Positions 55,643 through 64,000 of a DNA stretch of 64,000 nucleotides are shown here, piece by piece. Position 1 is the stretch's first letter. Every line of letters begins with the position of its first letter. The translations under genes and the position numbers were made by a program. Under the pieces are notes generated by a model. It saw nothing but the letters and a program-made list of their open reading frames with translations. It had not been told where the DNA came from and made no database searches. Source of the DNA: Lacticigenium naphthae DSM 19658 (GTDB taxonomy: Bacteria > Bacillota > Bacilli > Lactobacillales > Carnobacteriaceae_A); contig NZ_AUEG01000001.1 of NCBI RefSeq assembly GCF_000425865.1, positions 496,001 through 560,000 on the forward strand, given 5' to 3'.

Positions 55643-57661
55643 GTGAGCAGCAATCCTGGAATCAATAATAGGTTTTCAAAACTATCCATCAATATCAACA
55701 ATAAATCAGTGGTTTTTACTATCACTGATGAAGATGAAGAGTTAATTTATTCCGACATCATTATTAGTGGCACTCATGAACAAAAAAAATTTAAATCCAT
55801 TCGAAATGAATCAGAGGTCTCTTATACGCTAACGTGGAAAGAAGTATCACAGTTCGTCCAATCAAAGGATAGTTCTCCTTTCTCATTTTCTATGAGTAAT
55901 TTCCCTTCAAAAGACTCTTCCGCTATTTTATCTACAGACTCGTTTAAAAGTATACAAATCAATTCAATGGATCCTGTAAAATTCGAAAAAAATACATTTA
56001 CTGTTGCCATTGACCCTTTTTCAAATAATATTAACTTACATGTAAATTTTATACCTTCCCGTGAGAAAGCAGTACTAAGCAATGAAATCACCGAATTCAT
56101 CGTCGAAAATAACAGTTTTAAAGTTGAAGGTCTTCTAACGTTACATACTTTTCATTGTAAAAAAATGGAGTTGCTGATTAAAAATAATAGTGAGACAGTC
56201 ACACTGATTCAACCTGTAGACTTTACACACTATAACCAAGAAAACACACAAACCACTTACTCTTATTCAAGTTCAATTAATCTTGATTATTTAAACAAAC
56301 AAGTGCGTATTTTGAGCGAAGGTGATGAAGTTTTCACTATTCAAATGCGTATTGAATTAAATGAAAGTATCAATCCTTTGGTGGATAGTCTAACATTTCC
56401 CAATCCATTAAGTTATTCAAAACCATTACCTCAAAAAATTATGTATTACGGAAAACAGGGGTATCTTTTTTCATTAGGATTCTCCTCCCAAGGGTTGATA
56501 GAAATGCATGCTTTGTTTTATGAAAAAGAAACCTTGATTTATAAAAAAGAACGAGAACAAACCATTCACCTAACGCGACCTTTTAATCAGCAAAAGTCGA
56601 TTTGGTTATTTGGAGGAGAGACACCTTATCAAATAACCAAAAATACTTGGGCGATTTTTTTAGAAGTTTTGGAAAAATATCCCGATAAAGAAATTTACTA
56701 TATTTTAGACTCTTCTTCCGAAGATTGGGAGTGGGCCAATTCACTCATACCTGATCGCATATTATCTTACAAATCGAAACAATACATCTGGAATCTACTC
56801 CTTGCTGAAAAGATTGTCACAAGTGGCCCCACTTTCTATCATCTACCTTCACGGAGTCCAGTTGAAATGAACTTAATCCGAGCCGAAAAAATCATGATAC
56901 CAGAAGGGATCATTGGTTTATCTAATGAACAGTGGCGTCTTAACCAAAACAATAATTTTCTTAAATTAAATAAAATAGTGGTCGGAACAACCGTCGAAAA
57001 AAGATTCTTATTAGAATCATTAAATTTCAAACCAGATCAAATAATAGTAAACGGCCTCCCTAACCAAGAAGAATTAGTGAATAGTAAACCAATCGAGTCT
57101 TCACGTCTTGTTCTATTTCCCAAATCTATGCAGTATAGATTTCAAAGTCCTTTGGAGAAAACAGAAAATCCATGGAAATCATTAGCAACAAATTCTTCTT
57201 TCATTGATTTTTGTTCAGCTAATCGATTAAATCCCACAATTATCTTAAGTAACCAGGATAATTCACTGGATAAGGACGAAATATTTTTCAATGAAAAATC
57301 CATTGAAACTATCCTATTAGAAGAATGTGATTTGTCAGAAATTTTACAGTCAACAAGAATATTAGTCACTGACTATCAGAGCGAAGCTTTAAATTTCACA
57401 TTATTGAAGCGGCCCATATTCTTTCTACAAATAGAAAGTTACAGTATCAACTCGATTCATACTAAAGAATATAAGATTCCAGGATTACAAAATGACCTCC
57501 CTGGAGAGATTGTAACAAATGAAACTGATTTATTATTTTTAATGCATCAATCTCAAAAAAATGATTTTGCTTTATCCAGAAGTCAAACGAAAAAAGCAGC
57601 GCATTTAACACCTGCTTCTCTTCAAAATACTTCTTCTCTTATTTTAGATGCACTTTTTTAA
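55643..57661 (+). CDS. TagF/TagB-like (CDP-glycerol glycerophosphotransferase-fold) protein with novel N-terminal region
   Basis: A 672-residue protein. About residues 290-640 follow the fold of teichoic acid glycerol/ribitol phosphotransferases: SIWLFGGETPYQITKNTWAIF, YPDKEIYYILDSSSED, then ILVTDYQSEALNFTLLKRPIFFL. Key family residues are altered: the QxWHGxPLK region reads IPEGIIGLSNEQW, and DYSS reads DYQS, so activity may differ or be lost. The N-terminal ~280 residues are beta-rich and unrecognised. The start is a GTG at 55643 with GGAGG eight bases upstream. No signal peptide or TM helix is seen, so it is probably cytoplasmic or peripheral. Confidence 0.72.
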   Translation: MSSNPGINNRFSKLSININNKSVVFTITDEDEELIYSDIIISGTHEQKKFKSIRNESEVSYTLTWKEVSQFVQSKDSSPFSFSMSNFPSKDSSAILSTDSFKSIQINSMDPVKFEKNTFTVAIDPFSNNINLHVNFIPSREKAVLSNEITEFIVENNSFKVEGLLTLHTFHCKKMELLIKNNSETVTLIQPVDFTHYNQENTQTTYSYSSSINLDYLNKQVRILSEGDEVFTIQMRIELNESINPLVDSLTFPNPLSYSKPLPQKIMYYGKQGYLFSLGFSSQGLIEMHALFYEKETLIYKKEREQTIHLTRPFNQQKSIWLFGGETPYQITKNTWAIFLEVLEKYPDKEIYYILDSSSEDWEWANSLIPDRILSYKSKQYIWNLLLAEKIVTSGPTFYHLPSRSPVEMNLIRAEKIMIPEGIIGLSNEQWRLNQNNNFLKLNKIVVGTTVEKRFLLESLNFKPDQIIVNGLPNQEELVNSKPIESSRLVLFPKSMQYRFQSPLEKTENPWKSLATNSSFIDFCSANRLNPTIILSNQDNSLDKDEIFFNEKSIETILLEECDLSEILQSTRILVTDYQSEALNFTLLKRPIFFLQIESYSINSIHTKEYKIPGLQNDLPGEIVTNETDLLFLMHQSQKNDFALSRSQTKKAAHLTPASLQNTSSLILDALF

Positions 57662-57741
57662 CAAATAATTCAATCTGTTTTTAACATTTTATTTCTATGG
57701 TATACTTTATGTAATCGTTTGAATTATGAGGAGGTTCGTAT

Positions 57742-58785
57742 ATGAAACAGTCAATTTATTTAGGTACGTATACAAAAAGAGAAAGCAAAGGTGTTTACCG
57801 CATCACTTTAGATACAGAAAAAAAAGAACTCCAAGATCTCTCATTGGTAGCCGAAGTTGGGAGTCCAACCTACCTAACTTTTGATAAAAGTGGCAGTATC
57901 CTTTATTCAGTAGTTAAAGTTGATGGTGAACACGGTGGGATTGTTTCATTCGAAAAGTCTGCAAATGGAAATTTCAATGAAGTTGATCGCGTTATACATG
58001 AGGGTTCTTCACCATGTTATGTAGGATATGATGATGATAGGAATCTACTTTATACAGCTAACTACCATAAGGGACAAGTAGATGTCTACTCTAGTGATGA
58101 AAAGGGTCATTTGTCACACCTTGATACGGTTAAACATTCTGGACAAAGCACTAATGAAAATCAAGATAAACCCCATACACATTATAGTGACCTAACACCT
58201 GATAAAAAGTACGTTATCGCTTGCGATTTGGGTACTGATGAAGTCTACACTTACAAAGTTGATTCGGAAGGGAAATTAGTTGAGGTTAGTCGCATTAAAG
58301 TGGACGCGGGTACTGGTCCTCGTCACATTACTTTCCATCCTAATTTATCAGTTGCCTATGTTTTTGGAGAATTAAGTAGTGATGTAATTGCTTTCCATTA
58401 TGATTCAGATACAGGCGCACTCTCACCATTTCAAACCATTTCGACAATACCTGAAAGTCACACCTCTTTTAACGGTGGCGCCGCCATTCGTGTTACAAAA
58501 GATGGGAAATTTTTATATGCTTCAAATAGAGGGCATGACTCTCTAGCTATTTATTCTATTGATCAAAAAACTGGTGTTTTAGAATTAATGGAATGGGTCT
58601 CAACGGAAGGTGAAATTCCAAGAGACTTCAATTTTGACCAAACAGAAAATTTTATCATCGTAGGCCATCAAGAAAGTGATAATTTAACTTTGTTCGAAAG
58701 AGATGTTGTAACTGGAAAAATTATTTTACTTCAAAAAGATGTTTATGCTCCTGAAGCAATTTGTGTAGCAATTTTACCAGAATAA
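57742..58785 (+). CDS. Lactonase family protein, 6-phosphogluconolactonase YbhE-like
   Basis: A 347-residue seven-bladed beta-propeller of the Pgl (YbhE) family, beginning YLGTYTKRESKGVYRI and containing the typical HTHYSDLTPD and GTGPRHITFHP blade motifs. YbhE hydrolyses 6-phosphogluconolactone in the oxidative pentose phosphate pathway; relatives act on other lactones. GAGGAGG lies seven bases before the ATG, and a TATACT -10 box is at 57701-57706. Confidence 0.88.
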   Translation: MKQSIYLGTYTKRESKGVYRITLDTEKKELQDLSLVAEVGSPTYLTFDKSGSILYSVVKVDGEHGGIVSFEKSANGNFNEVDRVIHEGSSPCYVGYDDDRNLLYTANYHKGQVDVYSSDEKGHLSHLDTVKHSGQSTNENQDKPHTHYSDLTPDKKYVIACDLGTDEVYTYKVDSEGKLVEVSRIKVDAGTGPRHITFHPNLSVAYVFGELSSDVIAFHYDSDTGALSPFQTISTIPESHTSFNGGAAIRVTKDGKFLYASNRGHDSLAIYSIDQKTGVLELMEWVSTEGEIPRDFNFDQTENFIIVGHQESDNLTLFERDVVTGKIILLQKDVYAPEAICVAILPE

Positions 58786-58793
58786 ACACTAAT

Positions 58794-58830
58794 AAAGAGG
58801 CAACGTGAATAATATTCACGTTGCCTCTTT
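58794..58830. terminator. Bidirectional terminator between lactonase and EIIA genes
   Basis: A perfect 17-bp stem AAAGAGGCAACGTGAAT / ATTCACGTTGCCTCTTT with a 3-nt loop between convergent genes. Confidence 0.88.
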
Positions 58831-58856
58831 ATCTACATAATTACATTACTTTCATA

Positions 58857-59363
58857 TTATGCTTTAGCTTCTACTGAACCTAATTCAGTTCCCACGGTCG
58901 ATTGACCTGTAGTATTTAGGGTGTAATTTTCAACCTTATCCATATTCGTGAAGACGATGATCACAGTATTTTCTTTGCCGGCTTCTTCTAAACCAGCTAA
59001 ATCAACTGTTGAAATTTTAGTTTCTGGGGTAACTCTATCTCCTTCTTTAACAGTAGTATTGAAGGGTCCCCCTTCAAGTTCGACAGTATCAATACCAATA
59101 TGAACAAGAACTTCAATTCCATTATCTAATTCCAACCCGACTGCATGTTGTGTGGGAAAAACACTCACAACTTTTCCAGATGCTGGTGCATAAATATCTC
59201 CATCAGTAGGTACTATCCCAAATCCGTCTCCCATCATTTTTTGTGAAAAAACTGGATCCGCAACTTCTTCGATTGGAATTACTTTGCCGTTTACTGGAGA
59301 ATACAAAGTTACTTTTGTTTCTCCCTTGCTTTTATCGCCTTTCAAGAAATCAAACATTCCCAT
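58857..59363 (-). CDS. PTS glucose-type EIIA component (EIIA-Glc/Crr-like)
   Basis: A 168-residue stand-alone EIIA protein. The phosphorylated His is His88 in VLVHIGIDTV, assisted by His73 in PTQHAVGLE. It passes phosphate from HPr to an EIIB partner encoded elsewhere. It starts MGMFDFLKG, as free EIIA-Glc proteins do, and carries a short extra tail after the domain. Single-gene unit; no EIIBC gene is near. Confidence 0.92.
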   Translation of the reverse strand: MGMFDFLKGDKSKGETKVTLYSPVNGKVIPIEEVADPVFSQKMMGDGFGIVPTDGDIYAPASGKVVSVFPTQHAVGLELDNGIEVLVHIGIDTVELEGGPFNTTVKEGDRVTPETKISTVDLAGLEEAGKENTVIIVFTNMDKVENYTLNTTGQSTVGTELGSVEAKA

Positions 59364-59581
59364 TCCTATCCCTACTTTCTTTAAGTATTATTATAGTTTT
59401 CAAGAAAAATATGGCCGCTATTCTTCTTCTCTCTATTATATAGTTTAACACAGTCTTGTTTGATCTGATATTAAAAAGCATTAATGGCCCTTGGATTATT
59501 GGAAAATTCATTAATTTCATGATTTTTTTCTCAAAATACTATATACTGAAAATTGATTGTTTTAACTGAAGGGAGAAAAAT

Positions 59582-60403
59582 ATGTTAATTGAAATTATAA
59601 AATCCATTATTTTGGGGATCGTCCAAGGTATCTCAGAATGGTTGCCTATTAGTAGCACAGGACACATGATCCTTGTCGAAGAATTTATCACCTTGAATGT
59701 CTCCGCTGAATTTAAAGAAATGTTTTTTGTAGTAATTCAACTTGCATCTATACTTGCTGTTATTCTCATTTTTTTTCACAAATTAAATCCTTTTTCACCT
59801 ACCAAAGATGATAGTGAGAAAAAAGAGACTTGGGACATTTGGAAAAAAGTTATTATCGGGGTAATTCCAGCCGGAGTTTTTGGACTGTTGTTCGAGGATG
59901 TAATCAATGAAAAATTTTATAATTGGCAAACTGTTGCTTTTACCCTTATTCTGTACGGGGTTTTATTTATAATAATTGAAAACAAAAACGAAGGACGAGA
60001 ACCAAAGATTCAAACATTTGCAGATTTAACATATAAAACTGCTTTGATCATTGGGCTGTTCCAAGTCCTCGCCTTAATACCCGGTACATCACGTTCTGGT
60101 GCAACTATTGTTGGGGCTATTTTAATAGGTACGGCACGTCCAATAGCTGCTGAGTATTCATTCTTTTTGTCTATTCCAGTAATGGTCGGCGCAAGTGCTT
60201 TAAAACTTCTTGGATTCGGTTTTAGTTTTACAAGTTTAGAATTAGCTGTCCTTATTAGTGGAATGCTCGTTTCGTTTTTCGTATCCGTTTTTGCTATTAC
60301 ATTCTTAATGAATTATATTCGCAAAAATGATTTTAAAGTGTTTGGCTGGTACAGGATCGGTTTGGGCGTTCTCCTCTTTGCTTATTTCTTCATAATCGGA
60401 TAA
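59582..60403 (+). CDS. uppP: Undecaprenyl-diphosphate phosphatase
   Basis: A 273-residue BacA-type membrane enzyme with about eight TM helices that dephosphorylates undecaprenyl diphosphate so the lipid carrier can be reused for wall precursors. The active-site motifs are [14 protein letters not shown] at about 17-30 and [10 protein letters not shown] at about 160-170. AAGGGAG precedes the ATG. Over-expression gives bacitracin tolerance in other species. Confidence 0.95.
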   Translation: MLIEIIKSIILGIVQGISEWLPISSTGHMILVEEFITLNVSAEFKEMFFVVIQLASILAVILIFFHKLNPFSPTKDDSEKKETWDIWKKVIIGVIPAGVFGLLFEDVINEKFYNWQTVAFTLILYGVLFIIIENKNEGREPKIQTFADLTYKTALIIGLFQVLALIPGTSRSGATIVGAILIGTARPIAAEYSFFLSIPVMVGASALKLLGFGFSFTSLELAVLISGMLVSFFVSVFAITFLMNYIRKNDFKVFGWYRIGLGVLLFAYFFIIG

Positions 60404-60462
60404 GAATATAAATCTAGACTGAAAAATTCTAAGTAGTCTTTAAAATTGGATACCTCAAAAGA

Positions 60463-60547
60463 GAGCGGGACAAAAAACGTTTAGACCCGAATAGAGCTCC
60501 GCATACTCTATCCGTGAAGTGGCCGTCAGGTCTGTTTTTTGGAGCTC
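60463..60547 (+). repeat. Structured palindromic repeat, copy C
   Basis: GAGC/GCTC and CAAAAAA/TTTTTTG outer stems, a CGTT bulge, inner stem TAGACCCGA / TCAGGTCTG (one U-G wobble, one mismatch), an ATAGAG/CTCTAT hairpin and the strand CCGTGAAGTGGCCG. Nearly identical to copy B, including the sequence after it (GTTTTAGAAAGTAAAGT). Confidence 0.82.
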
Positions 60548-60570
60548 GTTTTAGAAAGTAAAGTTTGGAA

Positions 60571-60615
60571 AAAAAAGGTAAGGCTGGGACTTTTGTCCCA
60601 GCCTTACCTTTTTTT
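60571..60615 (+). terminator. Terminator after repeat copy C
   Basis: A 20-bp perfect stem with a TTTT loop, its GC-rich core being AAGGCTGGGAC / GTCCCAGCCTT, bounded by A- and T-runs so it works in both directions. It could terminate uppP or a transcript of copy C. Confidence 0.85.
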
Positions 60616-60733
60616 CCAAAGAACCTAAAGTAAACTATCTATCTATTTATTATTGACCAATCAGTTTGTTCCTACTTTCAGTAGATACTACCCTAGATCT
60701 ATTTGCTGTCAAATTAGGTTTTGCCTATGCCTG

Positions 60734-60759
60734 TACAAAGGTTTGACTCAACCTTTGTA
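60734..60759. promoter_or_regulatory. Perfect 10-bp inverted repeat upstream of the metal ATPase
   Basis: TACAAAGGTT-TGACTC-AACCTTTGTA followed by TTTTG. It could be a weak terminator/attenuator or an operator; the sequence alone does not decide. Confidence 0.45.
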
Positions 60760-60800
60760 TTTTGATTAAGTACAAATTGTGTATGTTGAAATCTGTTCTC

Positions 60801-60833
60801 ATTCTCAATTAGGTCTTATGTATTCTCAATTAG
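60801..60833. repeat. Direct repeat ATTCTCAATTAG, 21-bp period
   Basis: Two identical 12-mers at 60801-60812 and 60822-60833. Their spacing is two turns of the helix, so a dimer could bind both on one face. They lie 60-90 bases before the ATPase start and may be operator sites; this is inference. Confidence 0.5.
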
Positions 60834-60892
60834 CTGATGTATGTGCTACAGTATGGTTAAGATATCAGCATATTTCTAGGAAGGAAATGTCT

Positions 60893-62761
60893 ATGTATAC
60901 ATTATTCAAAGAAAACAAACCCATGATCGCTACAATAATAAGTGGAATTCTCATTTTATTCGGAATCTTTTTAAGTTATGTAATTTCATCAAATTTAGCT
61001 CCTTTCATTTTCGTTCTTTCTTTCATCATAGGAGGCTACCATCAAGCTAAAGAAGGCTTCTATGAAACGTTTAAAGAAAAACGTTTGAACGTAGATATAT
61101 TAATGGTTCTTGCCGCTATTGGTGCTTCAATCATAGGCTATTGGATGGAAGGAGCTCTTCTTATCTTTATCTTTTCATTGAGTGGATCTCTGGAAATTAT
61201 GGCAACAAATAAAAGTACCCAGGCAATTACGGATCTAATGAATGTAACTCCTAATACTGCCAAACTTATTTTACCCGATCAAACTATTAAAGAAGTTTCC
61301 ACCGAATCATTAGAAGTTGGAAATAAAATTCTGGTTCCAAAAGGGAGTACTATCCCAATTGACAGCTATCTTATCAAAGGAGACGGCTTGATCGATGAAT
61401 CTTCTATCACTGGAGAATCTATTCCTTCTCAAAAAAAAATCGGAGATGAATTAATTGGTGGAACATTAAATTTAAGCCATGCTCTGACATTAGAAGTAGC
61501 AGTTGACTCTTCCAACACTTTATTTGCAAAGATAATTCGCATGGTAGAAGAAGCACAAGGAACTCCTTCAAAAACAGCAACTCTAATTGAAAAAATCGAA
61601 AATAAATATGTGGTAGGCGTCTTGATTTTGGTCCCTCTCATGATTGCTTTGTTTTATTTTGGTTTGAACTGGACATGGAATGAATCTTTTTATCGTGGTA
61701 TGGTCCTCCTTACTGTTGCATCTCCATGCGCCTTAGTTGCTTCAGCCACCCCGGCAACTCTGTCAGCAATATCAAATGGGGCTAAAAAAGGTATTTTATT
61801 CAAAGGGGGAGCATACCTAGAAAATTTCAGTCAAATAAAAGCTATTGCATTCGACAAAACTGGTACTTTAACCAAAGGAGAACCATCCGTCACAGATAGT
61901 AACTATCTATCAGACGAAAATGTACTTGAGGTTGATAAGCTAGTACTTGCCCTTGAAAAAACCACTACCCACCCATTGGGACACGCTATTGTCACTTATT
62001 TAATCGATAAAAAAACGGTCAACATCGAGTTAGAATCAAGCCAGGAAGTCACCGGTAAGGGAATTGAAGGGTTTTATAAAGGAAATCAATGGAAAATTGG
62101 GAAACTTGACTATATTTCACCTGAAAAAAACCATCCGCTCTTGAAAGAAGCACATGAAAAACAAAAAGAAGGAAAAACGGTAACTTTCGTCAGTAAAAAT
62201 AACGCATTAGTCGCTTTCTTTGCCTTGATGGATGTGCCGAAAAATAATGCTAAAGAAACAGTTGCTTTTTTCAAATCAAAGAACATTCGGACAATTCTGA
62301 TCACTGGAGATAATGAAGCAACCGGGAAATCTGTAGGAGAAACGTTAGGTGTGGATGAAACATATGCAAATTATTTACCCGACCAAAAAGCTGATTTAAT
62401 CAAAGAATTAAAAGATAAGTATGAAATTATCGCAATGGTCGGTGATGGAACAAATGACGCACCGGCTTTAGCGAACGCCTCAATTGGAGTAGCCATGGGA
62501 GCTGGGACGGATATAGCTATAGATGTAGCGGATGTAGTGTTGATGCAAGATGACATCAGTCAATTGCCTTATAGCTTCAATCTTTCAAATCGTTTAAGAA
62601 GGATTACACTACAAAATATTGTTTTTTCTTTAGCTGTTATTTTCATATTGATCACTGCTAATTTAATTCAAGTTATTAATTTACCGCTAGGGGTAATTGG
62701 ACATGAGGGCAGTACAATATTGGTAATATTAAATGGACTACGTCTTCTAAAAAAGAAATAA
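60893..62761 (+). CDS. P1B-4-type heavy-metal ATPase (Fe/Co/Zn exporter, ZosA/PfeT-like)
   Basis: A 622-residue P-type ATPase. There is no N-terminal metal-binding domain. The actuator motif TGES, the phosphorylation site DKTGT (Asp321) and the hinge GDGTNDAPAL are intact. Metal specificity: SPC at 277-279 in TM6 (not CPC) and HEGST at 604-608 in the last TM, the P1B-4 signature found in CoaT, PfeT, FrvA and PmtA, which export Fe2+, Co2+ or Zn2+. The ATG at 60893 has AAGG eight bases upstream; the 38 extra codons of the frame contain the direct repeats and are not coding. Confidence 0.9.
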   Translation: MYTLFKENKPMIATIISGILILFGIFLSYVISSNLAPFIFVLSFIIGGYHQAKEGFYETFKEKRLNVDILMVLAAIGASIIGYWMEGALLIFIFSLSGSLEIMATNKSTQAITDLMNVTPNTAKLILPDQTIKEVSTESLEVGNKILVPKGSTIPIDSYLIKGDGLIDESSITGESIPSQKKIGDELIGGTLNLSHALTLEVAVDSSNTLFAKIIRMVEEAQGTPSKTATLIEKIENKYVVGVLILVPLMIALFYFGLNWTWNESFYRGMVLLTVASPCALVASATPATLSAISNGAKKGILFKGGAYLENFSQIKAIAFDKTGTLTKGEPSVTDSNYLSDENVLEVDKLVLALEKTTTHPLGHAIVTYLIDKKTVNIELESSQEVTGKGIEGFYKGNQWKIGKLDYISPEKNHPLLKEAHEKQKEGKTVTFVSKNNALVAFFALMDVPKNNAKETVAFFKSKNIRTILITGDNEATGKSVGETLGVDETYANYLPDQKADLIKELKDKYEIIAMVGDGTNDAPALANASIGVAMGAGTDIAIDVADVVLMQDDISQLPYSFNLSNRLRRITLQNIVFSLAVIFILITANLIQVINLPLGVIGHEGSTILVILNGLRLLKKK

Positions 62762-62892
62762 TGTGTTGAGAATCCTTGTCATTAGAAAACATTCTAATTG
62801 TAATCTGCCTGTTACTGATTCGATACTTGAGCATTGTATACTAAAGTAACATCAAGAAAAGTAATATTGTCAAAGATATAGGGGGGCAAGAT

Positions 62893-63219
62893 GTGTCAAG
62901 ACATATGAAGAAAGATGAAAAGTCAAATGAATACATGCATCCCACAAAGATTTCAGCTATTCATATGCTCACTGGTAAATGGACCTTATATTCTTTAAAA
63001 ACACATAAGAACTCATCTTTAGTGATCACTTATAATGGAAATTTATATTTAAACGAAAAAAGATTACGTGGTAAAATTAGTGAGGTCTCACATCATAATT
63101 TGATTTTTACGGATTGTTATGACTATCAATTGATTTTCAAAAAGAAGCAATCAGGTACTTACCAATTATATGATGAACTGGGCGAACAAATTTACACTGC
63201 CTATAGAGATTCACTTTAA
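62893..63219 (+). CDS. DUF4828 family protein
   Basis: A 108-residue protein with the pattern of DUF4828: a GKWTLYSLKTHKNSSLVIT strand region, NGNLYLNEKRLRGKI, DCYDYQLIF and a C-terminal YDE...YTAYR. Probably a small beta-barrel-like fold; the function is unknown. The start is a GTG at 62893 with GGGGGG six bases upstream; a nearby out-of-frame ATG stops at once. Confidence 0.78.
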   Translation: MSRHMKKDEKSNEYMHPTKISAIHMLTGKWTLYSLKTHKNSSLVITYNGNLYLNEKRLRGKISEVSHHNLIFTDCYDYQLIFKKKQSGTYQLYDELGEQIYTAYRDSL

Positions 63220-63245
63220 AAATGGTGTTCTTGAGAATTCGAAAT

Positions 63246-63287
63246 AAAAAGAAGAAGCTGAGAATTAATCTCAGCTTCTTCTTTTTT
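63246..63287. terminator. Bidirectional terminator between DUF4828 and amylase genes
   Basis: GAAGAAGCTGAGA / TCTCAGCTTCTTC stem with a 5-nt loop flanked by A- and T-runs, between convergent genes. Confidence 0.85.
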
Positions 63288-64000
63288 ATAACTCTATCGT
63301 TTCATTTTCTGTAATGACTAAACTACTGTATGCTTTCAAACAAAATGCTTCCACTTCAAAATCTATTAGTTGATCTTTTATTTCTAATATTTTAAACAAA
63401 GTCGATGGTAAAGTTATTTTTTTTATTTCATTCGTTTCGTTGAATAACATAATGGCCCACTCGCCATCACTTATATAACGCACAAAACCAAAAATGTTTG
63501 CCATAGAAAAAGGATAAAAAGTTCCCTTTTGTAAACTTTCCAATGAGTTTCTCAAACTGGTAAGTTTCTTAACATGAGCGAGTAAATTCTTGTCTTCTTT
63601 TCCCCAAGGATACATCCGCCGATTATCAGGATCTTGGGCTCCCTCTAAACCGACTTCATCACCGTAATAAATACAAGGAACTCCAGGAAGAGTAAATAAT
63701 AACACAAAAGCTAATTCAATTTTTTCTTTCTGCATTCCCAAACTGGTAGCTATACGTGCCGTATCATGACTTCCAATGTTATTGAGATTATTCAATAAAA
63801 TATCTTTTGGATAATTCTCAGCAAAATGTGTAAACTGTTTTGCAACTTCATAAGGTGTTTGTTTTTGATTTAAATAGTGAATAATCAAACTCCTGAAAGG
63901 GTAATTCATCGTACCGTGAAGAACATCACCTTCAATATAGTGTCTTCTTTTCCCATACGCTATTTTGTTTGATGCGTCTTCCCAAACTTCTCCAATCAAA
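63286..64000 (-). CDS. GH13 alpha-amylase-family enzyme (neopullulanase/cyclomaltodextrinase-like), 3' part only
   Basis: The last ~237 residues of a GH13 enzyme; the 5' part lies beyond the window. The conserved region IV with the transition-state Asp is in IGSHDTARIA, and VPCIYYGDEVGLEGAQDPDNRRMYPW is the family's characteristic downstream motif (here split over catalytic-barrel strand 8). The C-terminal beta-sandwich domain follows. The SHDT form and the following motif point to the neopullulanase/maltogenic amylase group rather than true alpha-amylases. It acts on maltodextrins, probably inside the cell; the N-terminus that would show a signal peptide is not visible. Confidence 0.88.
   Translation of the reverse strand, partial: LIGEVWEDASNKIAYGKRRHYIEGDVLHGTMNYPFRSLIIHYLNQKQTPYEVAKQFTHFAENYPKDILLNNLNNIGSHDTARIATSLGMQKEKIELAFVLLFTLPGVPCIYYGDEVGLEGAQDPDNRRMYPWGKEDKNLLAHVKKLTSLRNSLESLQKGTFYPFSMANIFGFVRYISDGEWAIMLFNETNEIKKITLPSTLFKILEIKDQLIDFEVEAFCLKAYSSLVITENETIEL

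Larger units (their letters stand above)
60404..60892. other. 489-bp gene-free region: repeat copy C, terminator and metal-ATPase leader
   Basis: No gene is supported here. Left to right it holds the palindromic repeat copy C with its terminator (60463-60615), an AT-rich stretch, a perfect hairpin at 60734-60759 and a pair of direct repeats at 60801-60833 upstream of the ATPase start. Confidence 0.7.

Overview
This window comes from the chromosome of a low-GC Gram-positive bacterium of the order Lactobacillales. It is most like Carnobacteriaceae or Enterococcaceae; this placement is inference. The support is a CamS lipoprotein gene inside a pcrA-ligA-camS-gatCAB-dgkB block, a PBP5/MecA-type low-affinity PBP, a LtaS-type lipoteichoic acid synthase, an EfrAB-like ABC pair and DUF1146 and DUF4828 genes, with AT-rich DNA and frequent GTG/TTG starts behind strong AGGAGG sites. 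A chemoreceptor suggests motility or a motile ancestor. There are no rRNA or tRNA genes, no CRISPR array and no intact mobile element.

Layout. 1-3.6 kb: type III restriction-modification system (res cut by the window edge, mod, small HTH regulator), followed by a short region with a tandem repeat that may be an insertion-sequence end. 4-16.8 kb: rlmD, a chemoreceptor whose ribosome-binding site lies in a long hairpin, then the housekeeping operon pcrA-ligA-camS-gatC-gatA-gatB-dgkB. 16.9-24.7 kb: GntR regulator, EamA transporter, orphan PurK-like ATP-grasp enzyme, DUF2179-type membrane protein, CNNM/CBS/CorC protein, PBP5-like transpeptidase and a TIM-barrel protein. 24.8-35.3 kb: small glucosaminidase, oxidoreductase, CBS-ACT protein, K+ channel, FtsX-type ABC exporter, deoxyribonucleotidase and RlmI-type methyltransferase. 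35.5-49.7 kb: LTA synthase, two-component system, ssb, mreB/mbl, murA, upp, sua5, prmC, prfA, tdk and manA. This follows the Bacillus-type gene order, but the atp operon that normally sits between upp and the DUF1146 gene is absent. A cluster of seven DnaA boxes lies between sua5 and prmC. 49.8-64 kb: TetR-controlled heterodimeric multidrug ABC exporter, AI-2E family protein, TagF-like protein, lactonase, PTS EIIA-Glc, uppP, P1B-4 metal ATPase, DUF4828 protein and the end of a GH13 amylase.

How the genes fit together. Much of the window serves the cell envelope: MurA, MreB/Mbl, UppP, PBP5-like, glucosaminidase, LtaS-type and TagF-like enzymes, and DgkB, which recycles the diacylglycerol left by LTA synthesis. 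A second group serves translation (GatCAB, PrfA, PrmC, Sua5, RlmD, RlmI) and a third DNA metabolism (PcrA, LigA, SsbB-like, Tdk, Upp, deoxyribonucleotidase).

The most unusual element is a three-copy intergenic palindrome family near 25.5, 27.4 and 60.5 kb. All copies share a CAGACCCGA/TCGGGTCTG stem (one copy with a wobble and a mismatch), a 4-nt CGWW bulge at the same place, outer stems that differ in sequence but still pair, a conserved GTGAAGTGG strand, and a terminator-like hairpin about 30 nt downstream. It looks like an uncharacterised structured RNA family or a small non-autonomous repeat.
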